Part shown: in pieces, positions 8,985 through 17,905 of the stretch | Numbering within the stretch: the stretch's first letter is position 1 | Layout: every line of letters starts with the position of its first letter | NCBI RefSeq assembly: GCF_005938225.1 | Contig: NZ_VCPC01000002.1 | Coordinates: forward strand, 558,001 to 622,000 | DNA: 64,000 nucleotides | Direction of reading: 5' to 3' | DNA from: Arenibacterium halophilum | Lineage (GTDB): Bacteria; Pseudomonadota; Alphaproteobacteria; Rhodobacterales; Rhodobacteraceae | The notes under the pieces: model-generated | Told to the model about the DNA's origin: nothing | Database searches by the model: none | The model's input: the letters and a program-made list of their open reading frames with translations, nothing else | Translations under genes and position numbers: made by a program

Positions 8985-9452
8985 ATGAGCTATTCCGACG
9001 ATCTGTTGAGAACCGTACTGAAGCGCGCCCGGCGCATCGCCGTGGTAGGAGTTTCGGCCAATCCTGTACGCCCCAGCTATTTCGTGGCGCGCTACCTGTC
9101 GCTGAAAGGGTTTCAAGTGATACCGGTGAACCCGGGGCACGCCGGAGAAACGCTGTTCGGCGCGCGCGTTGTCGGGTCTTTGGCCGAGATCGAGGGCAAG
9201 GTCGATATGGTGGATATCTTCCGCCGCTCGGAGGCGGTGCCGCCCATCGTCGACGAGGCACTGGAGCTTTTCCCGGAGTTGCAGACCATCTGGATGCAGA
9301 TCGGTGTCGAACATGCCGAGGCCGCGGCCAAGGCCGAAGCGCGCGGCGTCACGGTGATCATGAATCGCTGCCCCAAGATTGAATATCAGCGCCTGTTCGG
9401 GGAATTGCGCATGGGCGGCTTTGCCACGGGGATCGTGTCGTCGAAGCTGTGA
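8985..9452 (+). CDS. CoA-binding protein (YccU/YneT family)
   Basis: 155 residues forming a single Rossmann-like CoA-binding domain as in the N-terminus of succinyl-CoA synthetase alpha: RRIAVVGVSANPVRPSYFV at 17-35, PVNPGHAGETLFG, VDMVDIFRR, and WMQIGVEHAEAA. Length is usual for this widespread family, whose physiological role is unknown. Upstream gggtagggtg may act as the ribosome site. A GC-rich intergenic repeat follows. Confidence 0.88.
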   Translation: MSYSDDLLRTVLKRARRIAVVGVSANPVRPSYFVARYLSLKGFQVIPVNPGHAGETLFGARVVGSLAEIEGKVDMVDIFRRSEAVPPIVDEALELFPELQTIWMQIGVEHAEAAAKAEARGVTVIMNRCPKIEYQRLFGELRMGGFATGIVSSKL

Positions 9453-9453
9453 G

Positions 9454-9523
9454 GCTTGCCTAGAAGGGGGCTCTGCCCCCCTCCGCTGCGCGGAGTCCCC
9501 CGGGATATTTGACCCCAAAGAAG
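9454..9523. repeat. GC-rich intergenic repeat, copy 1
   Basis: Runs gcttgcc, then GGGGGCTCTGCCCCC (hairpin), a second small GC hairpin, then ACTCCCCCGGGATATTT and ending AAAGAAG. Similar copies lie at 13027-13104 and 39282-39339. Located between the convergent genes at 9452 and 9530, where its hairpins could act as a terminator. Confidence 0.7.
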
Positions 9524-9529
9524 ATCGGG

Positions 9530-9844
9530 TCAGGTTGTGCGGGCGGATTTTTCCACGATGCCGCTGGTGCCCTGGCGGCGGTCGAGTTCGCTCAAAACGT
9601 CCGAGAGCGGCACATCTCGGGCGGCCAGCATCACCAGCAGGTGATAGAGCACGTCGGCGGCCTCGGAGGTGAGGCGGGCGCGGTCGCCCTTGACGGCCTC
9701 GATGATGGCCTCGATCGCCTCTTCCCCGAATTTCTCGGCGCATTTTTCCGGGCCGCGCGACAGCAGCTTGGCTGTCCAGCTGCTGTCGGGATCTGCGCTT
9801 TTGCGGGATTCAATCGTGGCGGCGAGGGCGTCGAGCGTGGTCAT
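9530..9844 (-). CDS. hisE: Phosphoribosyl-ATP pyrophosphatase
   Basis: 104 residues, typical HisE length. It hydrolyses PR-ATP to PR-AMP, the second step of histidine synthesis. MazG-like helical signature: [10 protein letters not shown] near 41-50 and [13 protein letters not shown] near 60-72, with acidic residues for Mg. Its ATG overlaps the stop of hisF by four bases (ATGA), indicating translational coupling. Confidence 0.96.
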   Translation of the reverse strand: MTTLDALAATIESRKSADPDSSWTAKLLSRGPEKCAEKFGEEAIEAIIEAVKGDRARLTSEAADVLYHLLVMLAARDVPLSDVLSELDRRQGTSGIVEKSARTT

Positions 9845-10602
9845 GTCAGCCTCATCGGAATGCCAGCGGCGGCCATGTGCTGTTTGGCCTGCTGAATGGT
9901 GAATTCGCCAAAGTGGAAGATCGAGGCGGCCAGGACCGCGCTTGCGCCGCCCTCAGTGATGCCTTCGACCAGATGGTCGAGCGTACCGACCCCGCCCGAG
10001 GCGATTACCGGCACGGGAACGGCATCGGCGATGGCGCGGGTCAGGGGCAGGTTGAACCCCGCCCGGGTGCCGTCACGGTCCATCGAGGTGAGAAGGATTT
10101 CTCCGGCGCCCTTGGCAACCACCGTCCGCGCGAAATCCACCGCGTCGATACCTGTGGGGCGGCGCCCGCCGTGGGTAAAGATTTCCCATTTCCCGGGCGC
10201 GGTTGTCTTGGCGTCGATGGCAACCACGATACACTGGCTTCCGAACTGGTTCGCAGCCTCGGCGACGACCTCGGGGTTGGCCACGGCGGCCGAGTTGAAC
10301 GACACCTTGTCGGCCCCGGCCAGCAACAGATCGCGCACGTCAGTCCGGCTGCGCACGCCGCCGCCCACGGTCAGCGGGATATAGCATTGTTCTGCCGTGC
10401 GGCGCACCACATCGAACATTGTTCCACGGTTTTCATGGGTGGCGTGAATGTCGAGAAAGCAGAGCTCATCCGCCCCGGCGGCATCGTAGGCACGGGCGGA
10501 TTCGACCGGATCGCCCGCATCGCGCAGACCGACAAAATTGACGCCCTTGACCACGCGGCCATCGGCGACATCGAGACAGGGGATCACACGAGTCTTCAGC
10601 AT
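9841..10602 (-). CDS. hisF: Imidazole glycerol phosphate synthase, cyclase subunit
   Basis: 253 residues, a (beta/alpha)8 barrel. It turns PRFAR plus ammonia from HisH into imidazole glycerol phosphate and AICAR. The start at 10602 gives the conserved [20 protein letters not shown] with the catalytic Asp of CLDV. Phosphate loops [10 protein letters not shown] and VIASGGVGT are present, as is the second catalytic Asp in SMDRDGT. Longer in-frame starts (to 10662) lack homology to the family N-terminus. Coupled to hisE downstream. Confidence 0.97.
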   Translation of the reverse strand: MLKTRVIPCLDVADGRVVKGVNFVGLRDAGDPVESARAYDAAGADELCFLDIHATHENRGTMFDVVRRTAEQCYIPLTVGGGVRSRTDVRDLLLAGADKVSFNSAAVANPEVVAEAANQFGSQCIVVAIDAKTTAPGKWEIFTHGGRRPTGIDAVDFARTVVAKGAGEILLTSMDRDGTRAGFNLPLTRAIADAVPVPVIASGGVGTLDHLVEGITEGGASAVLAASIFHFGEFTIQQAKQHMAAAGIPMRLT

Positions 10603-10727
10603 ATGGGCGCTTATAGCGTGCCCGCGCGCGGGAACAAGCATTGGCGTTGAAGCGCCGGTCACGCGGCGGTGACGGAACCGGCCTGTGGATAAAATCGTTG
10701 TAAAGTCAAACGAGCAGGAGAAATCCG

Positions 10728-11099
10728 ATGAAACAACTTGTAAGTGATGCGGTGATTTCGGTCATGTCGAACCCGATGTCGGCCGAGTTGGAAGTGGTGC
10801 ATTGCGAGGCGCCGGTGCGGCGCGCGGTGCGTGCGGTCGAGCAATCCGTGGCCAGTGCCGGAGGCGTGATCGTGAACCGGTTTGATGGCGCAACGGGCCT
10901 GAGCCGGTTCGTTGACCCGCCTTGGGCCTGCGTGTTCTTTCGGGGCCGCCCTGACGGGGTCGGAACAGGACGCGACAGGCTTTTGACTGACCCGGTCGTG
11001 CAGGCAATCATCGAAACGGATGGCGACGGCGGTGTCTGGATCAGGTTCGACGCCTCGGGCGCGCCTTATCACGGAGAAATGCCGCTGAACGCGGCGTAA
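10728..11099 (+). CDS. Hypothetical protein between hisF and hisA
   Basis: 123 residues, no recognised domain. Soluble, no signal peptide or membrane segment; the middle part [12 protein letters not shown] and the end [15 protein letters not shown] suggest a small alpha/beta protein. The start at 10728 has a good ribosome site (aggagaa, spacing 6), which favours this strand over a 137-codon antisense ORF. It runs opposite to the flanking his genes and ends 3 bp before the hisA stop, convergently. Confidence 0.65.
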   Translation: MKQLVSDAVISVMSNPMSAELEVVHCEAPVRRAVRAVEQSVASAGGVIVNRFDGATGLSRFVDPPWACVFFRGRPDGVGTGRDRLLTDPVVQAIIETDGDGGVWIRFDASGAPYHGEMPLNAA

Positions 11100-11102
11100 C
11101 CC

Positions 11103-11822
11103 TTAACTCAGTGCAGCCAGCGCGGCCTTCAGGTCGATCGCCCCTTCGTAAAGCGCGCGACCCGATATCGCGCCGTCAAGTTGCGTTCCGCAGTCACGCA
11201 AGGCGATCAAATCGTCCAGCGAACTAACCCCGCCCGAGGCAATGACCGGGATCGAAACGGATTGCGCCAATGCGGCCGTGGATTCGATATTCGGGCCTTG
11301 CATCGCGCCATCGCGGTTGATGTCAGTGTAGATGATCGCCGCGACGCCCGCATCTTCAAAGGATCTGGCAAGGTCGGTGGCCTGAACATCGGTTTCCTCG
11401 GCCCAGCCTTTAGTTGCAACGCGTCCGTCACGAGCGTCGATCCCGACAGCGATCTTGCCGGGGAAAGCACGCGCAGCGTCACGCACCAGATCGGGGTTTT
11501 CGACCGCCACGGTGCCAAGAATCACGCGCGCCAAGCCTTTGGAAATCCAGGATTCGATGGTCGCCATGTCACGAATGCCGCCGCCCAATTGCGCTGGCAC
11601 CGGACAAGCGGCCAAGATTGCTTCGACCGCAGCGGCATTGACCGGAGTGCCAGCGAAGGCGCCGTTGAGGTCAACAAGATGCAACCACTGGCAACCGGCT
11701 TCCACAAACCCGCGCGCCGGGGCGGTCGGGTCGTCGTTGAACACGGTCGCCTTCTCCATATCGCCACGCAACAGGCGTACGGCCTGACCGTCTTTTAGAT
11801 CGATGGCGGGGTAGAGGATCAT
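11103..11822 (-). CDS. hisA: ProFAR isomerase
   Basis: 239 residues, a (beta/alpha)8 barrel homologous to HisF. It isomerises ProFAR to PRFAR in histidine synthesis. The start at 11822 gives [17 protein letters not shown] with the catalytic Asp in AIDLKDG; a second catalytic Asp lies in IYTDINRDG, and phosphate loops are [10 protein letters not shown] and VIASGGVSS. Upstream extension of the ORF to 11978 overlaps the divergent DUF2147 gene and is not conserved-looking. Confidence 0.97.
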   Translation of the reverse strand: MILYPAIDLKDGQAVRLLRGDMEKATVFNDDPTAPARGFVEAGCQWLHLVDLNGAFAGTPVNAAAVEAILAACPVPAQLGGGIRDMATIESWISKGLARVILGTVAVENPDLVRDAARAFPGKIAVGIDARDGRVATKGWAEETDVQATDLARSFEDAGVAAIIYTDINRDGAMQGPNIESTAALAQSVSIPVIASGGVSSLDDLIALRDCGTQLDGAISGRALYEGAIDLKAALAALS

Positions 11823-11949
11823 GGCGCGGCCCTTGTCGTTGTTCACAGCGCATATGCCATGTGGTCCCAAAGGGTGCAACGTCCCGCGCAGCAGGGCTTG
11901 CGCGACGGTGTCCTGACGGGCAAGGATGGGCCAAACCGGAGGAGAATTC

Positions 11950-12333
11950 ATGAAACGTATCCTGATTGCAGCCGTCATGGCGCTAGGCGCTGGCGCCGCT
12001 CAGGCGGACCCGGCAGAAGGCCTGTGGAAGACCGAAGTGGACGATGGCGCCTATGCCCACGTGCGGCTGGTGCCCTGCGGCGCGGCGATCTGCGGCAAGA
12101 TGGAACGCACTTTCAATGCCGATGGCGAATATGCTTCGCCCAATATTGGCAAACCACTGGTGATCGACATGGTTCCCGATGGCAGCGGTGGCTACAGGGG
12201 GCAGGTGTGGCGGCCGGCGAACGGCAAGATTTATGTCGGCAAGATGGATTTGAACGGCAACAGTCTTGCGCTGCGCGGCTGCGTGGCCGGAGGCCTGATC
12301 TGTTCGAAACAGACCTGGACGCGGCTGGAGTAG
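11950..12333 (+). CDS. DUF2147 exported protein
   Basis: 127 residues with a Sec signal peptide ([19 protein letters not shown]). The mature part matches the DUF2147 pattern: [19 protein letters not shown] at the start, paired cysteines in [30 protein letters not shown] near the end. Such proteins are predicted periplasmic beta-rich lipid- or ligand-binding domains of unknown role. A strong ribosome site (cggaggag) precedes ATG 11950. It lies between hisA and hisH on the opposite strand and ends 3 bp from hisH, convergently. Confidence 0.85.
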   Translation: MKRILIAAVMALGAGAAQADPAEGLWKTEVDDGAYAHVRLVPCGAAICGKMERTFNADGEYASPNIGKPLVIDMVPDGSGGYRGQVWRPANGKIYVGKMDLNGNSLALRGCVAGGLICSKQTWTRLE

Positions 12334-12336
12334 CGC

Positions 12337-12975
12337 CTAGGGCGCCCAGCTCAGGAAATTCGCGATCAAGCGCAGGCCGGTGGCCTGGCTTTTCTCGGGG
12401 TGGAATTGGGTGCCGATCATCGTACCGCGGCCGACGATGGCGGTGACTGCGCCGCCATGATCAACGGAGGCCAACCGCTGGTCGGGGGCGTGGGTATCCA
12501 TCTGATAGGAGTGCACGAAGTAGGCGTGGTCGCCGGTTGAGATGCCGTCAAGCACCGGGTGCGTCTGCTCGATCATCAGATCGTTCCATCCCATGTGCGG
12601 AATTTTCAAGCTCGGGTCATCGGTTGTGATCCGGCGCACGTCGCCGTCGATCCAGCCAAGCCCGGGGGTCTCTTCGTATTCGTGGCCAGTAGTCGCCATC
12701 AGCTGCATCCCGACACAGATGCCAAGGAAGGGACGGCCACGCGTTTCAACGGCTTCGACCAACGCATCGAACAACCCCGAATGACCACGCAGTGCTGCCG
12801 CGCAGGCCGGGAAAGCACCGTCGCCCGGCAAGACGATCCGGTCCGCCCCGGCGACCACTTCGGCCTTGTCTGTCACCACAACCTTGCCTGCACCCGTTTC
12901 CTGCGCCATGCGCTGAAACGCCTTCTCGGCCGAATGCAGGTTTCCGCTTTCATAGTCGATGATAGCCGTCAACAT
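12337..12975 (-). CDS. hisH: Imidazole glycerol phosphate synthase, glutamine amidotransferase subunit
   Basis: 212 residues, class I glutaminase that feeds ammonia to HisF. The start at 12975 gives MLTAIIDYESGNLHS as in the family. Nucleophile cysteine is in FLGICVGMQLM (about residue 84); the His-Glu pair is in GTQFHPEKSQATG near the C-terminus. A longer ORF extends upstream through the intergenic repeat and antisense to hisB and is not real. Separated from hisB by 175 bp containing the repeat. Confidence 0.97.
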   Translation of the reverse strand: MLTAIIDYESGNLHSAEKAFQRMAQETGAGKVVVTDKAEVVAGADRIVLPGDGAFPACAAALRGHSGLFDALVEAVETRGRPFLGICVGMQLMATTGHEYEETPGLGWIDGDVRRITTDDPSLKIPHMGWNDLMIEQTHPVLDGISTGDHAYFVHSYQMDTHAPDQRLASVDHGGAVTAIVGRGTMIGTQFHPEKSQATGLRLIANFLSWAP

Positions 12976-13026
12976 TGTCGGAGTCCTTCGTGATGGGCGC
13001 GGCCCGGGCATAGGCCAGCGGGTGGG

Positions 13027-13104
13027 GCTTGCCAAGAGGGGGCTCTGCCCCCGCCGCCCGTTCCGGGCGACTCCCCCGGAGTTTTTGAACAAAGAAGAAG
13101 AAAG
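13027..13104. repeat. GC-rich intergenic repeat, copy 2
   Basis: Same architecture as copy 1: gcttgcc, GGGGGCTCTGCCCCC hairpin, a second hairpin (CCGCCCG/CGGGCG), ACTCCCCCGGAGTTTTTG, ending in an AAGAAG-rich tail. It sits between hisB and hisH on the same strand and may terminate or process the transcript. Confidence 0.7.
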
Positions 13105-13150
13105 ATCCCTCGCTTCTTCTTTGCAAAAGTACTCAAAAAGCCCGGCTGGC

Positions 13151-13738
13151 CTAAAGCGATCCCTTGGTCGATGGCACGGCCTGTGCCGCGCGCGGGTCCT
13201 GTGCGACGGCGGCGCGCAGCGCGCGGGCGGTGGCCTTGAACGTGGCCTCGGCGATGTGGTGGCTGTTGAACCCGTGCAGCAGGTCGAGGTGCAGAGTGAT
13301 GCCGCCGTGGGTCGAGAGCGCCTGGAAGAATTCGCGCACGAGTTCTGTATCAAATGTGCCGATCTTCTGGGTCGGCAGGTCAATGTTCCAGACAAGGAAC
13401 GGCCGCCCCGACAGATCAAGCGCGCAGGCGACCTGTGCGTCGTCCATCGGCAGGCGGCATTCGCCGTATCGCCGGATGCCGCGTTTGTCGCCAAGCGCCT
13501 GGCTCAGCGCCTGACCAATCGCGATCCCGGTGTCTTCGACGGTGTGGTGATCGTCGATATGCAGATCGCCCTTGGCGCGCACCGTCATGTCGATCAAGGC
13601 GTGGCGCGCCAGCTGGTCAAGCATGTGATCGAAGAACCCGATGCCGGTCTGATTGTCATAGGTTCCGGTGCCGTCCAGATTGATCTGGACGGTGATCTCG
13701 GTTTCGGCGGTCTTGCGGGTGATGTCGCCCAGGCGCAT
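13151..13738 (-). CDS. hisB: Imidazoleglycerol-phosphate dehydratase
   Basis: 195 residues, the monofunctional form without a histidinol phosphatase domain. It dehydrates imidazole glycerol phosphate to imidazole acetol phosphate. The two metal-binding half-site motifs are visible: [12 protein letters not shown] with [16 protein letters not shown], and [16 protein letters not shown] near the C-terminus (manganese ligands in the HHxxE motifs). First gene of the his cluster on the minus strand. Confidence 0.97.
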   Translation of the reverse strand: MRLGDITRKTAETEITVQINLDGTGTYDNQTGIGFFDHMLDQLARHALIDMTVRAKGDLHIDDHHTVEDTGIAIGQALSQALGDKRGIRRYGECRLPMDDAQVACALDLSGRPFLVWNIDLPTQKIGTFDTELVREFFQALSTHGGITLHLDLLHGFNSHHIAEATFKATARALRAAVAQDPRAAQAVPSTKGSL

Positions 13739-13895
13739 GTGTCTGATCCCTTGATGGTCGCCGCCTTATATGGCCGGGCTGGCCGCTTTCCAATAGGGCG
13801 GGGGCGCTAGGGCGACAGCTGTGGCAGCTCTGCCGGGGATTGCGCGTGGCGGGGCGGCGTGTCAGCTTGGCCCGGAAATCAGAACGGAACATTCC

Positions 13896-14135
13896 ATGAG
13901 CACCTGTGTCTTCATCCAGATCCGCTGCAAGCCCGGCACCACCTACAAGGTGGCCGAGAACATCGCGCTGCGGGAAATCCATTCCGAGCTTTATTCCACC
14001 TCGGGCGATTTCGACCTGCTGATGAAGCTGTACATCCCTTCGGACGCCGATGTGGGCAAGTACATCAACGACCAGCTTCTGGACATCGAAGGAATCGAGA
14101 GGTCGCTGACCACGATGACGTTCAAGGTTTTCTAG
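13896..14135 (+). CDS. Stand-alone Lrp/AsnC ligand-binding (RAM) domain protein
   Basis: 79 residues with only the C-terminal effector domain of Lrp/AsnC regulators and no DNA-binding domain. The beta-alpha-beta pattern CVFIQIRCKPGTTYKVA ... SGDFDLLMKLYI ... GIERSLTTMTFKVF is typical, including the GDFD turn. Stand-alone RAM proteins form oligomers that may bind amino acids or modulate full-length Lrp proteins. Monocistronic. Confidence 0.85.
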   Translation: MSTCVFIQIRCKPGTTYKVAENIALREIHSELYSTSGDFDLLMKLYIPSDADVGKYINDQLLDIEGIERSLTTMTFKVF

Positions 14136-14154
14136 CGGCAAGGTGTTTTGAAGC

Positions 14155-15468
14155 CTAACGCAACAGCGCAGGCAGCCATGTCGCGAGCCCCGGCAGCAGC
14201 AGGATTGCGCCCAGCACGAGCAGCTTCATCGTGATGAAGGGCATGACGGCGGCATAGATCGTCGACATGCGGATCTCGGGTGGGGCGACGCCGCGCATCA
14301 CGAAGAGCAGCAGGCCGAAGGGCGGCGTGAGCAGCCCGATCTCCATCGTCAGCAGGTAGACGACGCCAAGGATCAGCGGGTCGATGCCGGCCGCCTTGGC
14401 CAGCGGCACGAAGATCGGCACCGTCACCATCAACATGCTGACCTGGTCGACGAAACACCCCAGCAGCAGCAGCAGCGCGATCATGCCCAGCAGGATGCCG
14501 GTGGGGCCAAGGTTGTAGCCCTCGATCACGCGGATCACGCCCGAGGTCGCCCCCGAGAACGACAGTACCTGCGCAAAGGTCTGCGAGGTCATGATGATGA
14601 ACAGGATCATCACCGAAAGTTTCACCGTTTCCAGCAGCGCATTGCGCATCTTGACCCAGCTGAGCGCGCGATAGGCCGCGCCTACGGCCAGCGCGGCGAC
14701 TGATCCAAGCGCCGCGCTTTCGGTGGGCGTGGCAAGGCCCAGCAGCAATGATCCGATCACCACGGCAAAGATCGCCGAAAGCGGCAGCACATAGACCACG
14801 AAAGGCCGCCAGCGTTCGGCCAGCGTCAGGTCGGGGGCCGGATCGGGCGGGGCGAGGGTGGGATTCATCAGCACGCGCACCACGATGTAGACCACGAACC
14901 CGACCGACAGGATCAGCGCGGGCAGCACGCCCGCGAGCAGCAACCCGGCGATGGAAATGCCCGCAAGGCTGCCCACCAGTACCGCCAGCGCCGAGGGCGG
15001 GATCAGCATGGCGATGGCGCCCGAAGCCATGATCGGCCCCATTGCCAGCGTGGGTGCATAGCCTTTCTTCAGCATCCCCGGCAACAGCGTGCTGCCGAGC
15101 ATGGCGGTATTGGCAATGGTCGAGCCCGAGAGCGCGGCAAAGATCGTGCCGCCGAACACGGTGACGACCGAGAGCCGCCCGGGGATGCGCGTCACCACCC
15201 GGTCGACCGCGTCGATGGCGCGATGGGCCACGCCGGTCTGAAACAGGATTTCCCCCATCAGGATGAACAGCGGAATGGGCGCAAGTTGGAAATTCGCTAC
15301 CGATTGCGCGGCGTTGCGGGTCAGTTGCACCAATCCCCGGTCACCGCCCAGCACCTCGTAGGCGCCGAAGATGGTGACGGTTAGGAAGGAAAAGGCGACC
15401 GGCAGGCCAAGCAGGAGCAATGCGCCCAGCCCGCCAAGCATCAGCGCCAGAAGAAGCGGCCATTCCAT
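14155..15468 (-). CDS. TRAP transporter large permease (DctM)
   Basis: 437 residues, about 12 hydrophobic helices; the usual size for the large membrane subunit that carries the sodium-coupled transport path. Family motifs include PLFILMGEILFQTG near residue 70 and GSTIANTAMLGSTLLPGM near 115. The start ATG 15468 is four bases after the stop of the small permease, giving tight coupling. Last gene of a dctPQM operon. Confidence 0.95.
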   Translation of the reverse strand: MEWPLLLALMLGGLGALLLLGLPVAFSFLTVTIFGAYEVLGGDRGLVQLTRNAAQSVANFQLAPIPLFILMGEILFQTGVAHRAIDAVDRVVTRIPGRLSVVTVFGGTIFAALSGSTIANTAMLGSTLLPGMLKKGYAPTLAMGPIMASGAIAMLIPPSALAVLVGSLAGISIAGLLLAGVLPALILSVGFVVYIVVRVLMNPTLAPPDPAPDLTLAERWRPFVVYVLPLSAIFAVVIGSLLLGLATPTESAALGSVAALAVGAAYRALSWVKMRNALLETVKLSVMILFIIMTSQTFAQVLSFSGATSGVIRVIEGYNLGPTGILLGMIALLLLLGCFVDQVSMLMVTVPIFVPLAKAAGIDPLILGVVYLLTMEIGLLTPPFGLLLFVMRGVAPPEIRMSTIYAAVMPFITMKLLVLGAILLLPGLATWLPALLR

Positions 15469-15472
15469 CGTG

Positions 15473-15967
15473 TCAAAGTCCTGTTGCGGCTTGTGTGCGG
15501 CGGGGCGGGCGGGCGGTCTGGCGCAGGAACTCAAGCGTCAGCAGGGCAAAGGCCACGGGCATCAGCACCAGCGTCAGCCATTCGGGGATGGTAAAGGCCG
15601 TGCGGATCATCGACCCCTTGGCGTAAGAGGCCAGCGTCGCCTGAAGCGAGAACCAGCAGACCGCGCCGCTGACAACGGCGCCGAACAGCGCAATGGCGCG
15701 CGCCAAAGGCCCGGCCATGCGCGGGGGCAGGTGGCTGGTCAGCAAATCGACCGACACGTGCGAGGCAATCGACAGCACCCAGGGCGCGCCGAGGAATGTG
15801 GCAACCAAAAGCCCATATTGCACTGCATCCAGCAGGCCGTAGATCGGCGTGCCAAAGGCGTTGCGCAGCACCACATTGGCCGAAATCGCCAGTGCAGAGG
15901 CGCCGAAGATCAGGCCCGACAGCCACGCGCAGGCAAGCAGGACGGTATCGAAAATCCGGTCTGGCAT
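15473..15967 (-). CDS. TRAP transporter small permease (DctQ)
   Basis: 164 residues with four predicted transmembrane helices, as usual for DctQ. Recognisable features are NVVLRNAFGTPIYGLLDAVQYGLL and PEWLTLVLMPVAFALLTLEF. It holds the large subunit and helps dock the binding protein. It lies 55 bp after dctP and 4 bp before dctM. Confidence 0.92.
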   Translation of the reverse strand: MPDRIFDTVLLACAWLSGLIFGASALAISANVVLRNAFGTPIYGLLDAVQYGLLVATFLGAPWVLSIASHVSVDLLTSHLPPRMAGPLARAIALFGAVVSGAVCWFSLQATLASYAKGSMIRTAFTIPEWLTLVLMPVAFALLTLEFLRQTARPPRRTQAATGL

Positions 15968-16022
15968 CTTGTTCGCTTGATCGGGAGGGGGGCGGCGCAC
16001 CCGCGGGCGCGCCGCGAGCCAA

Positions 16023-16979
16023 TTATTCGGTCAGGCAGGGCTTGAGATCGGCGGCGATCTTTTCATCGATCGCGGCAACCGCTTCCCACCCGGCGGTCTG
16101 CGCCGTGTCGAGCCAGGACTTCGATGTATCTGCATCGAATGCGATCACCTCGATCCCGGCTTCGGCCTGCTTGGCGGCCTCTGCCTCGTTGATCGACAGA
16201 TTCTCGGCGCTGCGGGCCTCGGTCCACTCGGCGGCGTCTTCGAGGACTTTCTTGGCCTCGTCCGACAGCTCGTTCCATTTGTCGAGGTTGACGAGGAAGT
16301 TCACATCGACCTGATAAAACCCGGGATCGACGCGGTATTTGGTCTGCTCGTCCCAGCCAAGGTCCATCACGCCCTGCACCGGCCAGCCGTAGCCGTCGAT
16401 GGCGCCGCGTTCCAGCGCGGTATAGACCTCGCCCGGGGCGGTGCGCACCAGCGTGGCGCCCAGCTTTTCGAACATCGCGCGGTACACCGGGGTCACCCGG
16501 ATCGTCAGGCCCGACAGGTCGGTCGTGTCGATTGGCTTGGTCAGGTACAGGTGAAACTGGATGTGATCGCCGGTGCGGGCGAGGTATTTCACATTCATCT
16601 GTTCTTGGTGCAGCGCGTCGATCTTGTCGTAGCAACCGTTTGCGCGCTGGTCCTGAATGGTGTTCGTCGCCAGATGCAGCGCGTCGCCCGTGGGTAGCAG
16701 GTTGGTATAGAACGCCGTGGTGTTGTTGGCGATATCGACGATGCCGTTCGACACTGCATTGCCCAACTCGAACGTCGGAACCGCCTCGGGCCCGCCGACA
16801 TAGTTGATCTGCACGACGCCCTTGCCGGTTTCGTTCACCCGCTCGACGAAGGCCTCGAAAGGCCGCGAAAAGGTGGTGCCCCCGGCAAAGGCGGTAACGC
16901 CTTTCAGCGTGACCTCTTCTGCGGTGGCGCCGGTTGCGGCCAATGCGATCAGGCTCGCGGCCATGGCAAACTGTTTCAT
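16023..16979 (-). CDS. TRAP transporter substrate-binding protein (DctP family)
   Basis: 318 residues with a Sec signal peptide (MKQFAMAASLIALAATGATA). Mature-domain signatures: FEAFVERVNETGKGVVQI, LSGLTIRVTPVYRAMFEKLGA (the region with the ligand-binding arginine) and GAIDGYGWPVQGV. It is not closely similar to the binding protein at the left edge of the window, so a different ligand is likely. First gene of the dctPQM operon; its promoter region contains the palindrome at 17075-17086. Ribosome site ggagga before ATG 16979. Confidence 0.94.
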   Translation of the reverse strand: MKQFAMAASLIALAATGATAEEVTLKGVTAFAGGTTFSRPFEAFVERVNETGKGVVQINYVGGPEAVPTFELGNAVSNGIVDIANNTTAFYTNLLPTGDALHLATNTIQDQRANGCYDKIDALHQEQMNVKYLARTGDHIQFHLYLTKPIDTTDLSGLTIRVTPVYRAMFEKLGATLVRTAPGEVYTALERGAIDGYGWPVQGVMDLGWDEQTKYRVDPGFYQVDVNFLVNLDKWNELSDEAKKVLEDAAEWTEARSAENLSINEAEAAKQAEAGIEVIAFDADTSKSWLDTAQTAGWEAVAAIDEKIAADLKPCLTE

Positions 16980-17060
16980 CTGGGTCTCCTCCCCCTTTGA
17001 TCGGGCGGGTTCCGGAATCGCCGGGCCCGCCCTTTGGTTCATCATAAGCACGCGCGGTGC

Positions 17061-17099
17061 TTTCATGCAATAAAATGCATACGCATATTGTTTCATGCA
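17061..17099 (-). promoter_or_regulatory. Operator-like palindrome flanked by direct repeats, upstream of dctPQM
   Basis: The core at 17075-17086 reads ATGCATACGCAT (imperfect palindrome, same consensus as 677-688 and 26417-26428). Identical 9-mers TTTCATGCA lie on both sides at 17061-17069 and 17091-17099, spaced 30 bp apart, which would place them on one face of the helix. The core is 95 bp upstream of the dctP start and just inside the spacer after the ABC operon. Confidence 0.5.
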
Positions 17100-17905
17100 G
17101 GATTGTGCAGCCATCCCGCATCGATTTCGGGCAGCGGGATCGCGGCGCGCAGCTCGGCCGTATAGGGGTGTGCGGGGGTGTCGAACACCTGTGGCGTCGG
17201 TCCCTGTTCCACGATTTCACCGGCGCGCAACACCACGACCGTATCGCACAGCCGCCGGATCACCGACAGATCATGGCTGATGAAGGCCATCGTCAGCTTC
17301 ATTTCGGCCACGAGGTTTTCCAGCAGCACCATGATCTGCGCCTGTGTCGACACGTCCAGCCCCGAGACGATTTCATCACATAGGATAAAGCGCGGGTTCA
17401 GCGCGATGGCGCGGGCGATGCCCACGCGCTGGCGTTGCCCGCCCGACAGCTGATGCGGATAGCGCCCGGCAAAATCGCGGCCCAGCTGCACCCGGTCCAA
17501 CGCCTCAAGCGCGCGCGCCTCGGCACTGTCGATGCCGTTCACGCGCAGCGGGTCGGCCACGATGCGGCCCACGGTGTGGCGCGGGTTGAGTGATGACATC
17601 GGATCCTGAAAGATCATCTGAAGATCGCGGCGCATCGGTGCCAGCCTCGCTGGCCCAAGGTGCGTGATGTCGGTTCCGTCAAAGTCGATCTGACCGCCTG
17701 TCGGTTCCAGAAGACGGATCAGGCAGCGCCCCAGCGTCGATTTACCCGACCCGCTTTCGCCAACGATTCCGGTGACTTGCCCGGCGGGTATGGTCAGGTT
17801 CAACCCTTTGAGGATGTCGATCCGGGGCGCCGCGCCGAACAGGGGCCGCGCGTTAAGGTCGGGCAGGGACAGGTGCAGATCGCGCACCGTGAACAGATCA
17901 GCCAT
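17093..17905 (-). CDS. ABC transporter ATPase, oligopeptide/dipeptide type (DppF/OppF-like)
   Basis: 270 residues. Walker A GESGSGKST, Q-loop MIFQDPMSSLNPRHTVG, signature LSGGQRQRVGIARA and Walker B FILCDEIVSGLD, then the H-loop ISHDLSVI. The C-terminal HPYTAELRAA motif marks the peptide/nickel ABC subfamily. Note DEIVSGLD rather than the more common DEPVSALD. The start overlaps the preceding ATPase gene by eight bases. Last gene of a five-gene ABC operon. Confidence 0.95.
   Translation of the reverse strand: MADLFTVRDLHLSLPDLNARPLFGAAPRIDILKGLNLTIPAGQVTGIVGESGSGKSTLGRCLIRLLEPTGGQIDFDGTDITHLGPARLAPMRRDLQMIFQDPMSSLNPRHTVGRIVADPLRVNGIDSAEARALEALDRVQLGRDFAGRYPHQLSGGQRQRVGIARAIALNPRFILCDEIVSGLDVSTQAQIMVLLENLVAEMKLTMAFISHDLSVIRRLCDTVVVLRAGEIVEQGPTPQVFDTPAHPYTAELRAAIPLPEIDAGWLHNPA

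Noticed and set aside
10659-11072. 137-codon minus-strand ORF opposite the unknown gene between hisF and hisA
   Set aside because: No ribosome site and shadow-like composition; the plus-strand ORF has a good Shine-Dalgarno.
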